This document shows positions 1 through 11,159 of a DNA stretch of 64,000 nucleotides, one piece after another. The notes below the pieces were generated by a model. It worked only from the letters and a program-made list of their open reading frames with translations. It was not told the origin of the DNA and searched no databases. The stretch is from contig OX419755.1 in the NCBI GenBank assembly GCA_948567375.1, forward strand, positions 49,791,001 through 49,855,000. The letters are read 5' to 3'. A program made the position numbers and the translations under genes. Within the stretch, counting starts at the first letter, position 1, and each line of letters opens with the position of its first letter. Source of the stretch: Lunularia cruciata. Lineage: Eukaryota > Streptophyta > Marchantiopsida > Lunulariales > Lunulariaceae.

Positions 1-169
1 ATGGCCAAATCATGATATTATGCTAGAATGGTAGTGCATAATTCAAGGACATTTGGGATCCATAATTTTCCATCACAAAAGGTGAGTCCTTGGATGCTGG
101 TGACACCTTTGGATGATTGCGCTTCTACAATCTACAGATCAATTTTTGTAGCAGCCAGAATCTCTGGCT

Positions 170-1574
170 AGAATTCAGGGTTAATCTCAACCTCAACCAC
201 CAAGTTATTTTCCATTGACATACGGGTGAATGCATCTACAAGTTGCTTCTTACCTTCCACGTAGGTGATTGACATGTTGAAGCGTTGTCACCACTCTGCA
301 CACCAAATCTGGTGATGAGATAGATCCTTCTGCGTATTGAGGTAGACTAGAGATTTGTGGTCTGTCTCTACTACAAATGCATTCTTGCCCAGATAGTCCT
401 TCCAATGCTTGGTTGCCAGAACAATGGCCAACTCTTTTCATTCTATGGTGTGGTAGTTGCGCTTTGCTGATAACAACTTTTGAGAGAAATATGCAATTGG
501 ATGCCATCAATCATGCCACTCTTGTTGTAGGACTACTCCTATTGCTACGCTTGATGCATCTATAGCCAACTTGATTGGTCGTTTTGGGTCATACCACTTC
601 AAAATTTGTGCATGTAGCAAGGCGGCTTTCAATTCTTGAAAGGCCAACTCTTGTGCGGTTCCCCATGTCCACTTCTTCCCCTTGCCAAGTAGTGCCGTTA
701 AAGGTTGTGCAACCTTGGAGAAGTCCTTGACAAATCTACGATAGAATCCCGTCAACCCCAAGAAGCTCTTGAGTTGAGTCTGATCTTCTAGGGCACGCCA
801 TTTTTGAATGACCTTTATTTTATCTATCAATACTTGAATGCCCTCTATACTTACTCTATGCCCCAAGTAATCTAATTCAAACTTGCCAAACTCACACTTT
901 GAGATTTTGGCATACAATTGATTACGTATTAAAATCTAGAGGACCTCTTGTAGATGTTGTTTGTGTTCCGTCATCGTGCTATTGTATACTAAGATATTTT
1001 CCAAGAAGATGATAACAGACTTATCCAAGTATGGACAAAATATGTCATTCATTAGACTCATGAAAGTGGCAGGTGCGTTGGTGAGGCCAAAAGGCATCAC
1101 AAGATACTCAAAGTGGCCATACTTGGTTCAAAAGGCAGTTTTGTACACATTCTCCTCTACAATTTGGATTTGATTATAACTGCTCTGCAAGTCTAATTTG
1201 GTGAAGTATCTCGCTCCATGGAGTTGATCAAACAGGTCATCCATGCAAGGTAAGGGGTATTTGTTCTTCATTGTTTGCTGATTGAGACCTCGATAGTCAA
1301 TGCACGTGCGCATTGTACAATCTTTCTTCTTCACAAACAAGACAAGAGCTCCATATGGTGATATGCTAGGTTGGATGAACCCCTTTTGTAGCATCTCCTC
1401 AATTTGAGTCTTACACTCCTCCAACTCATGAGATGATAGGCAATATGGGGCCTTACAAGGAGGTGTCTTCCCCGGGAGTGTCTCAATTTTATGATCTACT
1501 CTCCTTTTTGGTGGTAATCCTGAGGGTAGATCATCAAGAAAGATATCTTGAAATTCATCCACCATAGCCGTCAA
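170..1574 (-). pseudogene. Gypsy reverse transcriptase and RNase H relic (element 1)
   Basis: Reading leftward from 1574, the RT opens with a region like DEFxDIFxDDLPxGLPPKR, then a [11 protein letters not shown]-type segment, the [10 protein letters not shown] motif and [11 protein letters not shown]; this block stops at 1128. The frame resumes at 917 with KCEFGKFELDYLGH, the FLGLTGFYRRFVKDFS thumb motif and the RNase H entry (AIDASSVAIG). RNase H continues to about 170 with HKSLVYLNTQKDL and YVEGKKQLVDAFTRMS, broken by an in-frame TGA near 275. The catalytic YxDD part of RT falls in the damaged gap between the blocks. Stops and frameshifts make it non-functional. Confidence 0.85.
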
Positions 1575-1846
1575 TTTCTCAAGAACTTGTCCATCAAGTG
1601 GTGCACTCTAGACTTCTCTTATTAGACCTATGAAACATCTATCAATCTTATAGACAATTGCCGTCCCTATGACATATAGAGGCAGAATCTACCTAGGTGA
1701 TTTTTCTTTAACCCCAATGATTGACCATTTGTGGGTTCTCACTACTGTCTCCCTCCAATTTACCATAGGGTTGTAAGCTCCATCCATGGTATGCCTAAGA
1801 TTGCATCATAACAAGCTAATTGTATCACTCTCCACTCAATTGCTTC

Positions 1847-2164
1847 CTAATATTCTCCTACAGAGAGTGTTACCCTTCTAGGTAATGATTCAATCCTCTT
1901 TGTTTGCCCGTTAGGCAACTCTACTTCTTCAATACTATCTCTCTCTAGATCCATTCCCAATTTTATTGCAATAGAGCAAGATAAGAAATTTTTGGTTGCT
2001 CTCGGATCGATTAATACTCTCACTTGATTGCCTTCTTGGACTCCATTCATGACAATCAATTGTAAGGTTACCTTTTGGGATCTTTGCGCATTAGTCTTCT
2101 TCCTTCCCTTGCTTCTCTTCTTCCTTATTGAGCCAATAAGGCCGCAAGGTACATTTATTGGCAA
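1847..2164 (-). pseudogene. Gypsy aspartic protease relic (element 1)
   Basis: The reading shows a retropepsin-like fold signature: QLIVMNGVQEGNQVRVLID followed by ATKNFLS and a later GMDLE...VELPNGQ region. The catalytic D-S/T-G triad is replaced by D-P-R within the string LIDPRATKNF, so activity is lost even without the other stops. It lies between the CCHC knuckle and the reverse transcriptase, as expected for gypsy elements. Confidence 0.75.
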
Positions 2165-2229
2165 TCTTCATTTTCCAAAGTGATTTCCACCTCCTCATCT
2201 TCAATGCACATCTCCATGTTGTTCAAAGA

Positions 2230-3240
2230 TCACCTATACAAAGGCCAAGGGCCTCTAGGGAAACGAGTGCGATAGTTGGTAGATATGTGCCCAATACGGT
2301 CACAATTAAAACAACGGCGTTGTTCTCCTTGAGTTCCTTCTCCTCGTGGGAATCCATCTCTTTGTTCTTCTACCTGTCCACGCTCCCCTTGAAGTGATCG
2401 TGCTCCTCGATCTTGAAATTGAAGGTTGCCCAATTCCATTGGTACTAGTCCACCCATGTGTGGCATTTCTGCATGATAATGTTAAGGTGGAACTTCTCTT
2501 TCACCTCCACCCAATGCTCCTACTATTCTCTACGCACAAGCAATGGCTTCAAATATCGGGCAAGGATTTTGCACCATGACTTCTTGGCAAAATTGGCTCC
2601 TTTAACCCTCATTTGAAATTGTTGAGAGCCTCTATTAGACTCATGTTGGTTATTGCAACTTGTAGATCTAGAAATGCCTCCACATACTCTTGTATGTTGT
2701 TCTTCTATCTCAATCCCCATAGTCGGGTTTGAACCATATGCACAAAATCCACCGATTGGAAATTCTTCAGCAATCCTTCTTGCATTTTTGTCCACGTGAC
2801 CTCTCTTCTCTCTGCCAACATGGATTGTTTCCAAACATCATACCATGTGAGGGCTTTATCGGTCAAGTACCCACATGCAAACACGCATGCAGCATGCTCC
2901 ATGATCTCTATTGAGAACAATCGGAAATATCGATTTGTTGTTGAGATTCAATTTTTCACTACTCCTATCATACGCTTCTCCTTGTAAGGCTCAATGTTGC
3001 AGGTCTTCTTCATCCGGAGTAGCAATGTGGCTTCATCGTTGATAAGGTTCGTATGCACAAGTGTCTCTCCAAGTACTTCAATCGCAAGTATTGGGTTTTG
3101 AGACGGCTCTTCTCCTTGCATGGCTTGATCTTTCTTGAGGATTTGCACTTGACTTTGTAATGTCTCCATGGTCATCTTAATCTCTCAAAATTCATTCAAC
3201 ATCCCTTGCATTCCTTGCACCAACTCTTGCAATTGCGGAT
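2230..3240 (-). pseudogene. Gypsy gag with degenerate zinc knuckle (element 1)
   Basis: The nucleocapsid end carries a knuckle (RRCFNCDRIGHISTNY) in which the last cysteine of the CX2CX4HX4C pattern is tyrosine. Upstream in coding direction are retrotransposon-gag pieces, including a segment reading KALTWYDVWKQSM and then EVTWTKMQEGLLKNFQSVDFV near 2705-2920, and an N-terminal part with a QSQVQILKKDQAMQ coiled stretch near 3100-3175. The pieces sit in different frames, so gag is broken. Confidence 0.7.
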
Positions 3241-3277
3241 CCATGGTTTCAAAAACACTCAATTGCTAATGTCTACT

Positions 3278-3707
3278 TCAATAAAAAGTCAATATGATCA
3301 CTTTGGAAGGCGCATAAACTATCGGAACTACCATTGGGACCTCAAAAGCTAGCACTCGTTGATAATACTCCTTGCCAAAATTCCTAACCACAAAATCTCT
3401 AAACATCACTTTCGGTCTTACTACATGACAAATTTCTACTTGAGTGTTGAAAGGGAGAGAATTTGGGACATTCACATCCATATTATCATAATAGAATGTA
3501 GATTGTCAAATCTCACTCTTTGTCATATATCACCACAGGTAGAATCACCGGTTTTGGTGAGTTCATCATCCTATCCATGAATTCTGCGCCAAAGTGATAA
3601 ACTAGCGATACCCTCATTTCCTCATGCTGGATGTACATAGCCTTGATATGGAATGGATTTGGGAATGGAAAGCTAGGTGCGGTAAATTGTCCTCCCGGTG
3701 CATCCAT
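3278..3707 (-). pseudogene. Gag-leader ORF relic just after the primer site (element 1)
   Basis: A reading from ATG at 3707 starts MDAPGGQFTAPSFPFPNPF and ends at a stop near 3513; a second block, 3481-3278, contains VVRNFGKEYYQRVLAFEVP. The same type of leader occurs in element 2 (ATG at 6853; shared pattern MDG...P..hF...RFGqnF...FEEPw.l). It is therefore a conserved N-terminal gag region of this gypsy group, broken here. I cannot assign a biochemical role. Confidence 0.5.
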
Positions 3708-3834
3708 CCCGTCCGCTCTCTAAAGTCCTTCCTAAGTCTAGCAATTACTTTATGTTCTCCACCTCAAATTACTCAATTTTAGTAGTTTGTGCTCTTCCAA
3801 GAGGAATGATCCACTCTCTTGGACTAAGACACTC

Positions 3835-3846
3835 GCTCTCATACCA
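3835..3846 (-). promoter_or_regulatory. Primer-binding site, initiator tRNA-Met (element 1)
   Basis: On the minus strand the bases read TGGTATGAGAGC, one mismatch from the plant consensus TGGTATCAGAGC that pairs with the 3' end of initiator tRNA-Met. It follows the LTR end by a single base, which fixes the orientation and shows that 3848-4586 is the 5' LTR. Confidence 0.8.
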
Positions 3847-3847
3847 T

Positions 3848-4586
3848 CGTAATATTCCGAGGACAAGAGAAGAGAAAACACAGATTACACACTCAACATT
3901 TGGTGCTCCAGAGGAGCACCTTCGCTTTATTATATAGACAAAGAGGATCTCCTCCAAAGAAGCTCCACCATAGGATTAGGCACACAGATAGGTGACATTT
4001 CAGCAAGCTCCACCCTTGGATTACTTACTTGGATGGGTGACATGTTGGTCTAGGTCCTATCTGGTTGGTCAAACAAGCTTTGACTTTAAGGGAATCTTTT
4101 AGGGAATCTTCTTGTAGGAGTCTCAGAATCACATGAGTAAGGTATCATTAGAAAGCTCTCAACGAGAAAAACCAATGGGAGGGAAGGCCAACCTTTCATC
4201 CATTGCGGGGGGGAAATTTTTCACATTGTCGAGGCCTAATTCATCCGTTTAGGCCTCCGAAATTGCCTTCAAAGATTTCAAGCATATTTTGGTTCGTACC
4301 TTATTAGTAGAAGTCCCCTTTTGGTGATACCTCTTTATGATCTGTTAAAGTCCATCATGTGTAACATCCTTCTAGATATTACCAAACCAATTCTCACCTT
4401 TAAATCATATGTCTAGCTGTTGGTTCTAAGGTTCTCAAGTCTATTTTGGTTTTTGCTCTATTAGTAGAAATGTTCTTTTGGTGATACTTCTATCTAATCT
4501 ATTTTTACCATCATGTAAAACATCATTCTAGATGTTACCAAACCAAATTTCACATCTAGATCATATAGCTAGCTCTTGGTATTACA
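3848..4586 (-). repeat. 5' LTR of gypsy element 1
   Basis: This 739-bp stretch matches 8801-9532 along its whole length with scattered substitutions. The minus-strand LTR begins TGTAATACC; the other end is ATATTACG here and GTATTACA in the second copy, giving a short terminal inverted repeat with TG...CA ends. The primer site abuts its inner edge. Its outer edge (4586/4587) enters the reverse transcriptase of element 2 mid-domain. Confidence 0.85.
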
Positions 4587-4997
4587 ATTTGCCAATAGTT
4601 GCTGCAAAGATCAAGCTTGGAAAAGTATCGTGCTCCACTCAATTGATCAAGCAAGTCATCAATCCAAGGCAAGGGATATGCATTCTTCACTATTTTCTTA
4701 TTAAGCCCACAATAATCAATATAGAAACAAAATGCTCCATCCTTCTTTGGAACGAATAGTATCGGTGCTCCACAAGGAAAGGTACTATGTTGTATGAAGT
4801 CCTTCTCCAACAACTCCATAAGTGTTGTTTGCAATTCCTCCAACTCCTTCTGGAGAGAGACGATAGATTGGTCTACTCATTGGAGTACTCCTTGGCAATA
4901 ACTCAATCTTGAAGGGCATACCATGATTGGAGGGTAATCCCTTTGGCAGATAATCCAGAAACAGGTCCGCAAACTCCTGAACTATTTGATTAAACAT
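4587..4997 (-). pseudogene. Gypsy reverse transcriptase fragment (element 2)
   Basis: From 4997 leftward the frame reads EFADLFLDYLPKGLPSNHG, then after a frameshift [56 protein letters not shown] and [11 protein letters not shown]. These are the N-terminal RT motifs of Ty3/gypsy. The frame runs into the LTR of element 1 straight after the KLDL motif, before the catalytic YxDD box, marking the insertion point. Confidence 0.85.
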
Positions 4998-5640
4998 TGC
5001 TTGATGAGGCTCTTGACTCTCCTTAGATTGTCCTTGTGCAATCGGGTTGATTTACATTGCAAAACATACTTATCTTCCTCCAAAGCTTGCTCTATGGCTG
5101 CTTCATTAACAAACTTCCTATCTAGTGACTCATTTCTCTTCAAAGCTTGCTCTATGGTTGCCTTCTTGGCAAACTTCCCATCTTGGAGCTCCTCTCTCTT
5201 CAAGACATGCTCTATGGCTAACTTCTCAACAAACTCCTCATCTTGGGACTGACTATTCTTAGATGTCTTACTCAAAGGTGCCAGACAACCTAATCGGAAA
5301 TTCCTACCTTGGTGTTGTACTTGAATTTGTTGTTGGGTCCAATCAAATTGAACCTTATGACGTTCAAGCCAAGGTAGTACTAGAATGAAATCATAGTATA
5401 GAGGTGCCACTACAAACCTCATACACTCCAAATACTCCTTCCCAATCTTAAAAGTAATAAGATGTGAGGTACGGAATGCAAAACCCTTTCTACCATCTAC
5501 CATCATCAATCTACTTCCAATCACTTGCTTGATAGGAATACTCAATTCCTTTGCTCCTTGCATAGACATGCAATTCTTTGAACTTCCAAAATCAACCAAA
5601 ATCCTACAACCCCGATTAGATATTGTACCTTACAAGTGAA
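4998..5640 (-). pseudogene. Gypsy aspartic protease relic (element 2)
   Basis: The block from 5599 reads LVDFGSSKNCMS, where the catalytic D-S/T-G is D-F-G, followed by LMMVDGRKGFAFRTSHL, VAPLYYDFILVLPWLERHK and VQFDWTQQQIQV, the usual retropepsin-to-linker region of plant gypsy elements. A linker at 5080-5250 holds three imperfect copies of a roughly 60-base unit encoding KxAIEQALKRxE-type helices. The frame is open for 205 codons but lacks the catalytic motif. Confidence 0.75.
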
Positions 5641-6853
5641 TGAAACTTGCATAGGTCGAGCTTTCAATCCCATTGGAACTAATCAAGCATCCAATAGGTG
5701 GCTCAAAATCTCCTACTTGGATTCCTCCTTTCCCTTATCATTTTGTTCTACAAACTCCATCTGGGCAACTTGTTGAGGTCACCCATTCCTAAGTGGACAA
5801 GAGATGCACAACTTGGCAACAATAAAAATAACCTCCATTTTGTCGTAATCTTTCTTTATTTGTTGTACCAAGTGGTCTCTGTTGGATAGCATCAATCTCC
5901 ATCGGTGTTGGTTGTTCCACCCATGCATAGTGTATTGGTAAGCTTTGTGTAGGTCGAGATCAAGACCTAGTTGTCACACCCAAGGAATCAAAGCGCTTAG
6001 CTAATTGCATGGCTTCTTCTACATTTTGTGGTTCCCACATGGTCACCTTTAATTTGGTTCATGACTTCAATCCCCGCACAAATTGATCTAGAACTTCACC
6101 TTTTTGTATATCTGGAATTTTCATGATGATGTTTTAAAATTATGTGATGTAGCTCCTTATTAAGCCAATTTGTTTCAACTCTGCCAATACATCTTGTGTG
6201 GCTTGGGTGACATTTATAGTTTGAAATTGACCAAGTATTGCATCCTTGAATTTTGCCCATGTCAAAATTGGCACAACAATCTATTGTCGAGCTTGCTCCA
6301 CTCAAAATTGCCACCAAATTTTTGTCACACCATCCAATTGGCTAGAAGCCAAGAGAATCTATTTTTGTTCATCTTGAAGATTGGTGGCTTCAAAATAACG
6401 TTCATAGTCAAACACAAAATCTCCACTATGCACGGAAGATTCTTGTCTTCAAACACCTTGGGTTTTGGAAATCAAATGCAAACTTTCCATCTTGAGTGGC
6501 ACTCTCTCTATATGTTCTCATCGTTGCTGGTCTTGTCCATCCAACAATTGAGTAAGGTGCTCAATTTTTTGCTGCATCGCAAGGATAACAGCCGGTATTG
6601 CCGCCATAGCTACTACTCTATCTCACAACTCCCAATTTATCTAATTGATTAACACATAGATGCAGCACGTCCATCGTTCTCCATAAGTTACAACCAGAAG
6701 TATCCAGGGTTCCTCAAACAAGGTGATCAAATGCATAAAATTCTGCCCAAAGCGCGAGATGATGAATTGTGTGAAACGATGCTTGGGTATATCTGGACAT
6801 AAAAATCCCAATGTTTGGTGGAAGTGGATTTGTGGTCCATAAATTCCATCCAT
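5641..6853 (-). pseudogene. Gypsy gag relic (element 2)
   Basis: An ATG at 6853 begins MDGIYGPQIHFHQTLG and continues to RFGQNFMHLITLFEEPW, the same leader as in element 1. Further on, readings contain the retrotransposon-gag end pattern EVLDQFVRGLKS followed by MWEPQNVEEAMQLAKRFDSL at about 6090-5970, and a broken cysteine knuckle near 5830. Several frameshifts and stops separate the pieces. Confidence 0.6.
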
Positions 6854-6862
6854 CCCATTCTT

Positions 6863-6874
6863 GCTCTAATACCA
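6863..6874 (-). promoter_or_regulatory. Primer-binding site, initiator tRNA-Met (element 2)
   Basis: The minus strand reads TGGTATTAGAGC, one mismatch from the plant initiator-Met primer site. One base separates it from the LTR edge (minus strand ends TTTTACA at 6876). It is on the same strand as the gag and pol relics. Confidence 0.75.
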
Positions 6875-6875
6875 A

Positions 6876-8040
6876 TGTAAAAGACCAAGACCAAGGTGAG
6901 AAATAGGATAAAGGAAGCTCACATAGGGACATTGGAATGAGGGAAAACTCCAAATGCCTAGCATGAGCTTTGGCTTTGGTATTTATAAGTAGCATACAAG
7001 GCCCTTGAGAAGCGTCCTCAAGCCTCTTTCTTAGAGTGCAAGCCAAGTTAACCATGAAGCTTCTCAAGAAGCCTCCTTCTAGAATTCACCTACTTGGTGT
7101 GCAAGCTAAGCTAGTTAGAAACTTTTAGAAGTTTCCTTCTAGAAGCTACTTACTTGAGGTGCAAGCCAAGCTAGCTGGGAAGCTTCTCAAGAATCTTCCT
7201 AGATACTTCCAGAATATTCTAGGCTAATTTGTCTTATTTTCTACTTCATTAGCCCTACTAACTTCATCACTAAACTCCATATTGTTATAGAGTCACCATC
7301 CTAAATCTATCCTTGTTGGTCTTAACTTTTCCTTTACTTGCTGAAAGCATCTCCAAGGAAGGCACTGAAGTCATAAACAAAGGCATTGATGAAGACACCA
7401 TGCTCAACATCTCCATGAATCCACCAAATCCACCAATTGGAAGGAGATCAAAAATTTCCAATTATGTGAGGTATAGAGGAGAAAAAAGGAGGAGAAGGAA
7501 TGTTTGTGAGAAGCAAAGGAGAGGAATCTATAATTTAAGAACCCCTTTTTGAATATCAATTGTATAGAAAAGTGGATACTATGTGCGAAAACAAATCTTG
7601 AACATAAAGAACTTTGAATGGAACCAGAAGAAACAAACTCAATTGCGGGTATGGAGGGGAGGGAAAATCTAAGAGCAAGATTATTCTTCATATTACCTCA
7701 TAGCAATCTTCAAATGGTGTGTCAAAATTAACAAACCTCAAGTGCCACATCTCACATTCTACTTAGCTTTCATTATTATTAATTTTTTTTCTAATGACAT
7801 AGGTATCCTATAAGATTTGAATAGTCCCATAAAAGAATATCTCCTCCCATAACAATTCTTTATGGGACCGTTAGGCGGTTTCAAATTCCAAAATTTTGAA
7901 ATTATGCAAGTAGAGCTTTGAACTCCATAAATTATTATACAAGTGGTCATAAAAGTTAGTGGTCCCAGTAATAAATGGTCTCACATAGATTTGTATTGTA
8001 CCAAAAAGTAGGTTGCAAAGGCAAGGGTTTCAATTTTACA
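6876..8040 (-). repeat. Probable 5' LTR of gypsy element 2, with internal tandem units
   Basis: The inner edge at 6876 is set by the primer site. From about 7013 to 7205 there are three imperfect copies of a unit of about 65 bases built around GCAAGCCAAGCTAGCT and CTTCTCAAGAA. No second LTR of this family is visible, so the outer edge is a guess. No gene is seen. Confidence 0.45.
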
Positions 8041-8800
8041 TTTTTTGCTAGTTTATTGTGAAGATGGTGGACTGAATTATCTAACTATATGGGACTTAGT
8101 TACCAATGCACTTTGGAGTTAATTCTAACACCCATGTTACACTAACCACCCATATTAAGCTAGATGTAAGTGAGAGAAGGATTATAATAGAAAACCACGT
8201 GTTGAATCCGATTTGAAAATCATCTCTCCATCCTTCTACCAATTTGACTGGATAGTCTTGTCTCCTCATGCTCACATCTTACCATGCACCTCTAATGGTT
8301 TAGAAGGGATTGACATGTTAGGCAAGGTAGAATAATTCCTAATGGTACACAATTTGAACATTTTGTTATTCTTCTTCAAAAGTGTTAAAATAAGTGAGTA
8401 AACATCCCACCTATTGCCTTGCCCCAACAATCAACAATCTTGACATACAACACAATACAATAATAGAGGTTGCATGCAAAGGTGTTAGAATTGGTGAGTA
8501 AACATGTTGCTTTTAGCCCAACCAACCTAAGATAATATAGTAATAGAGGTCACACAAGCAAATTGAAATGAAAATCTAGATTATCTTTTTATACTTTGGA
8601 AACATAGATGAATCTCTTATTCCCTCTGCTTTGCAATCTAAATTTTCTCCCATCTCTCCTCTCCTTGTTTGATTCCAAGAATTACTTGAAAAGATGGTTG
8701 CATTTGTCCCACTTCCGTGTTCAAACACAACAAGCAAAGGATCAAAGAGTGTTTATGTGCACATGGCAAAGGTGGGTCTGTTGTTATATATTCCACACAT
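8041..8800. other. Non-coding stretch between gypsy remnants
   Basis: No reading frame resembling a known protein was seen. Two loosely similar segments at about 8380-8430 and 8480-8530 share AAAGGTGTTAGAATTGGTGAGT-like bases (both contain GTGAGTAAACAT), suggesting an old local duplication. Confidence 0.4.
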
Positions 8801-9532
8801 TGTAATACTCCAAGGACAAGAGAAGAGAGAAAACACAGATTTCACACTCAAGCTTCCGATGCCCCAAAGGAGCACCTTCTCTTTATTATATAGACAAAGA
8901 GGATCTCCTTTGAGGAAGCTCTACCATAGGATTAGTCACATAGATAGTTGATATGTCAACAAGCTCCACCCTTGGATTACTTACTTGGATGGGTGACATG
9001 TTGGTCCTGATCCTATCTGGTTGGTCAAACAAGCTTTGACCGGGAGAATCTTTTAGGGAATCTTCATATAGGAATCTTAGAATCACATGGGTGAGGTAGC
9101 ATTGGAAAGCTCTCAATGTGATAAGCCAAGGGGAGGGAGGGCCAACCTTGCTTGTGATGGGGGGTATCTACACGTTTTCAAGGCCTAATTCATCCGTTTG
9201 GGCCTCCAAAATTGCCTTCAAAGATTTCAAGCATATTTTGGTTACTACTCTATTGCTAGAAGTCTCCTTTTGGTGATATCTCTTTCTAATCTACTTATTC
9301 CATAATGTGTAACATCCTTCTAGATGTTATCAAACCAATTCTACCTTTAAATCATATGTCTAGCTATTGGTTCTAAGGTTTTCATGTCTATTTTGGTTTT
9401 TGCCCTATTAGTAAAAGTACTCTTTGGTGATACTTCTATCTGATTTCTTTTTTCTATCATATATAACCTCACTCCAGATGTTACCAAACCTAATTTCACA
9501 TCAAGATCATATGGCTAGCTCTTGGTATTACA
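8801..9532 (-). repeat. Solo LTR of the element 1 gypsy family
   Basis: This is a second copy of the 3848-4586 LTR, with ends TGTAATAC and GTATTACA. No primer site or internal domain adjoins either edge, so it is a solo LTR, as left by LTR-LTR recombination. On the minus strand the bases before it are CAATG, and CAATG also appears at the other junction if the last two LTR bases (CA) are counted as flank, so a 5-bp target duplication is possible but ambiguous. Confidence 0.75.
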
Positions 9533-10440
9533 CATTGAGTAGTAATTTAGGCAAAATAACAAAGGGCAAAGATGACCAATTTAGGATGGCTTATCAACAC
9601 TACTTGCAAATACTTGATTATTTGAAGGATCCATAGCACTTTAGTAAAATCCATAGATCTGACTAAAGTGGATCAAATGCCATGTTGTTTTGGACTTGTT
9701 ATCTAGAAAAGCATGCCATTCAACTACATGGCTACTTACTTAGTTCGGTACAAGCAAGGATTTCACCCTCTATGAATGGTGATAGCGTTTAAAAAAATGT
9801 GCAAGATATGTGAATCATCCAAAGATACTCAAGAATGGAAAAAAAATTTGAACTAGGAAGGGTCTCATAGATAAGGGCTTGAAGCAAGGATGGAGAACAA
9901 TTGAGGATAAACTCAATCATCTTTGTCCATTTTTTGAAAGAATGGATATAATGTTGGGGTGCAGAGCCAATACATCTCTCCTTGCATTGGTTAGGATTGG
10001 TGGTATAGAGGAGGAAGTTTAGTTTATGGGTGGAACATGCCCTATTTTCACACCACTAGAGAAGGCCAATGAAAAAATGGGAGAAAATCCTCTTGAAGAA
10101 TCAATTCTTGTTAGTATCCCAAGCATCCAAGGGTCCTTGGATGGCATGTTTACATTTGGAAATTCTGAATGTAGGTCATTGGGAGTCCTAGACAAGGATG
10201 ACAGTCCCTATTTGACAAGAGATAAAGCAGAGCAACACTCCCATACTTCACAAGCAAAAGGGAATCACTCAAGAGGGAATGGAGCACCAAGAGTAAAGGA
10301 GAACCAAAGAGAGTGAGAGAGTCAAGAATTTCATAGAGATGAGCCAATTAGAGATGCATCCAAGGAGAAAGAGAAATAGGATAATGTACAAGAACATCCA
10401 ACAAGAAGGAAGTTAATTCTCAAAAGAGAGAAGGAACTCA
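9533..10440 (+). pseudogene. Unidentified decayed coding sequence
   Basis: From about 9870 the plus strand reads like protein (GLKQGWRTIEDKLNHLC, then ERMDIMLGCRANTS), meets a stop at 10020, and continues from 10026 in a 96-codon frame rich in charged residues (EKANEKMGENP, KAEQHSHTSQAKGNHSRG). The W...I..KL..L..FF spacing suggests a Myb/SANT-like accessory protein of a DNA transposon, but I do not recognise it with certainty. It is best read as a transposon relic. Confidence 0.3.
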
Positions 10441-11159
10441 AAAGCTTCCAAGATGACCCCAGCACTCACAACTGATCTGGCTTCATTGTCACAAGATCTA
10501 GTATCTCACACCAAACTGAGAATTGAATCAATAGAATCCAAGGAGAGATGTAATATAAATCAAGTTTACCGAGTTTTTTTGGGTATTTAATATAGCACAT
10601 GTTTCTTCTTTGTTTGGCAATGATTATATCCATGTTTCCATGTGAAACATTGAGAAATTCTCTTGTTGTAGATTCATCCATTTGTATATGGATTACATAA
10701 TAATTTGATTATGATAGGAAAACTACATAGAAAGAGAAGAATATAAGAACTTCAAAGCTACCAAACTACAAACTACCAAAGGCACACTCCTCTTGTCTGA
10801 CATTCATGTTTGAAAAATATTTAAATCATATTATTTAAAACACAAAGCATCCAAATTTTAGGAGCACCACTATCCCTATCCAAGCACTTTGTTTGCATAG
10901 ATCCAAACATTTTTTTGGTTCAACCCACACAAACCATGCAAACCACCACAAGTTTGCACGGACTGCATAGATTGCATGGTCCACATTCCAAACATGTACA
11001 TTTGATTATAATCCACACTTTCCATTGTTGAGTTGATAGAAAATAGAAAAAATATAAAGCTCTATACATGTTGCATAAATAGTGTCCAACAATATTGCAA
11101 GTTTGAAAGAGAAATATGTAAAAGTATATACAGGACAAAAAGTATGTACAAAATATAAA
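10441..11159. other. AT-rich non-coding stretch with ATGCAAACC-type short repeats
   Basis: No gene seen. At 10920-10990 the words CCATGCAAACC, TTTGCACGG and ATTGCATGG recur. Similar words recur at 14105-14215 (TTTGCATAGCCC, TTTGCATGGCCC), so the two clusters could be subterminal repeats of one decayed DNA transposon spanning 10.9-14.2 kb. That is an inference. Confidence 0.25.

Larger units (their letters stand above)
1..4586 (-). mobile_element. Decayed Ty3/gypsy LTR retrotransposon (element 1), cut by window edge
   Basis: On the minus strand the order is 5' LTR (3848-4586), tRNA primer site (3835-3846), gag, CCHC knuckle, aspartic protease, reverse transcriptase and RNase H. That is the gag-pro-RT-RH order of Ty3/gypsy; the integrase and 3' LTR would lie left of position 1. 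Every domain is broken by stops and frameshifts, so this is a dead copy. Its 5' LTR begins directly inside the reverse transcriptase of element 2, so element 1 inserted into element 2 and is the younger of the two. Confidence 0.85.
4587..8040 (-). mobile_element. Decayed Ty3/gypsy retrotransposon (element 2), interrupted by element 1
   Basis: Minus-strand order is 5' LTR (from 6876 rightward), primer site (6863-6874), gag, protease, then the start of reverse transcriptase, cut at 4587 by the LTR of element 1. The rest of pol should lie beyond element 1, left of the window. The right limit is not resolved because no second LTR is available for comparison; about 8040, where the bases read TTTTACA, is only a candidate edge. 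Confidence 0.7.
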
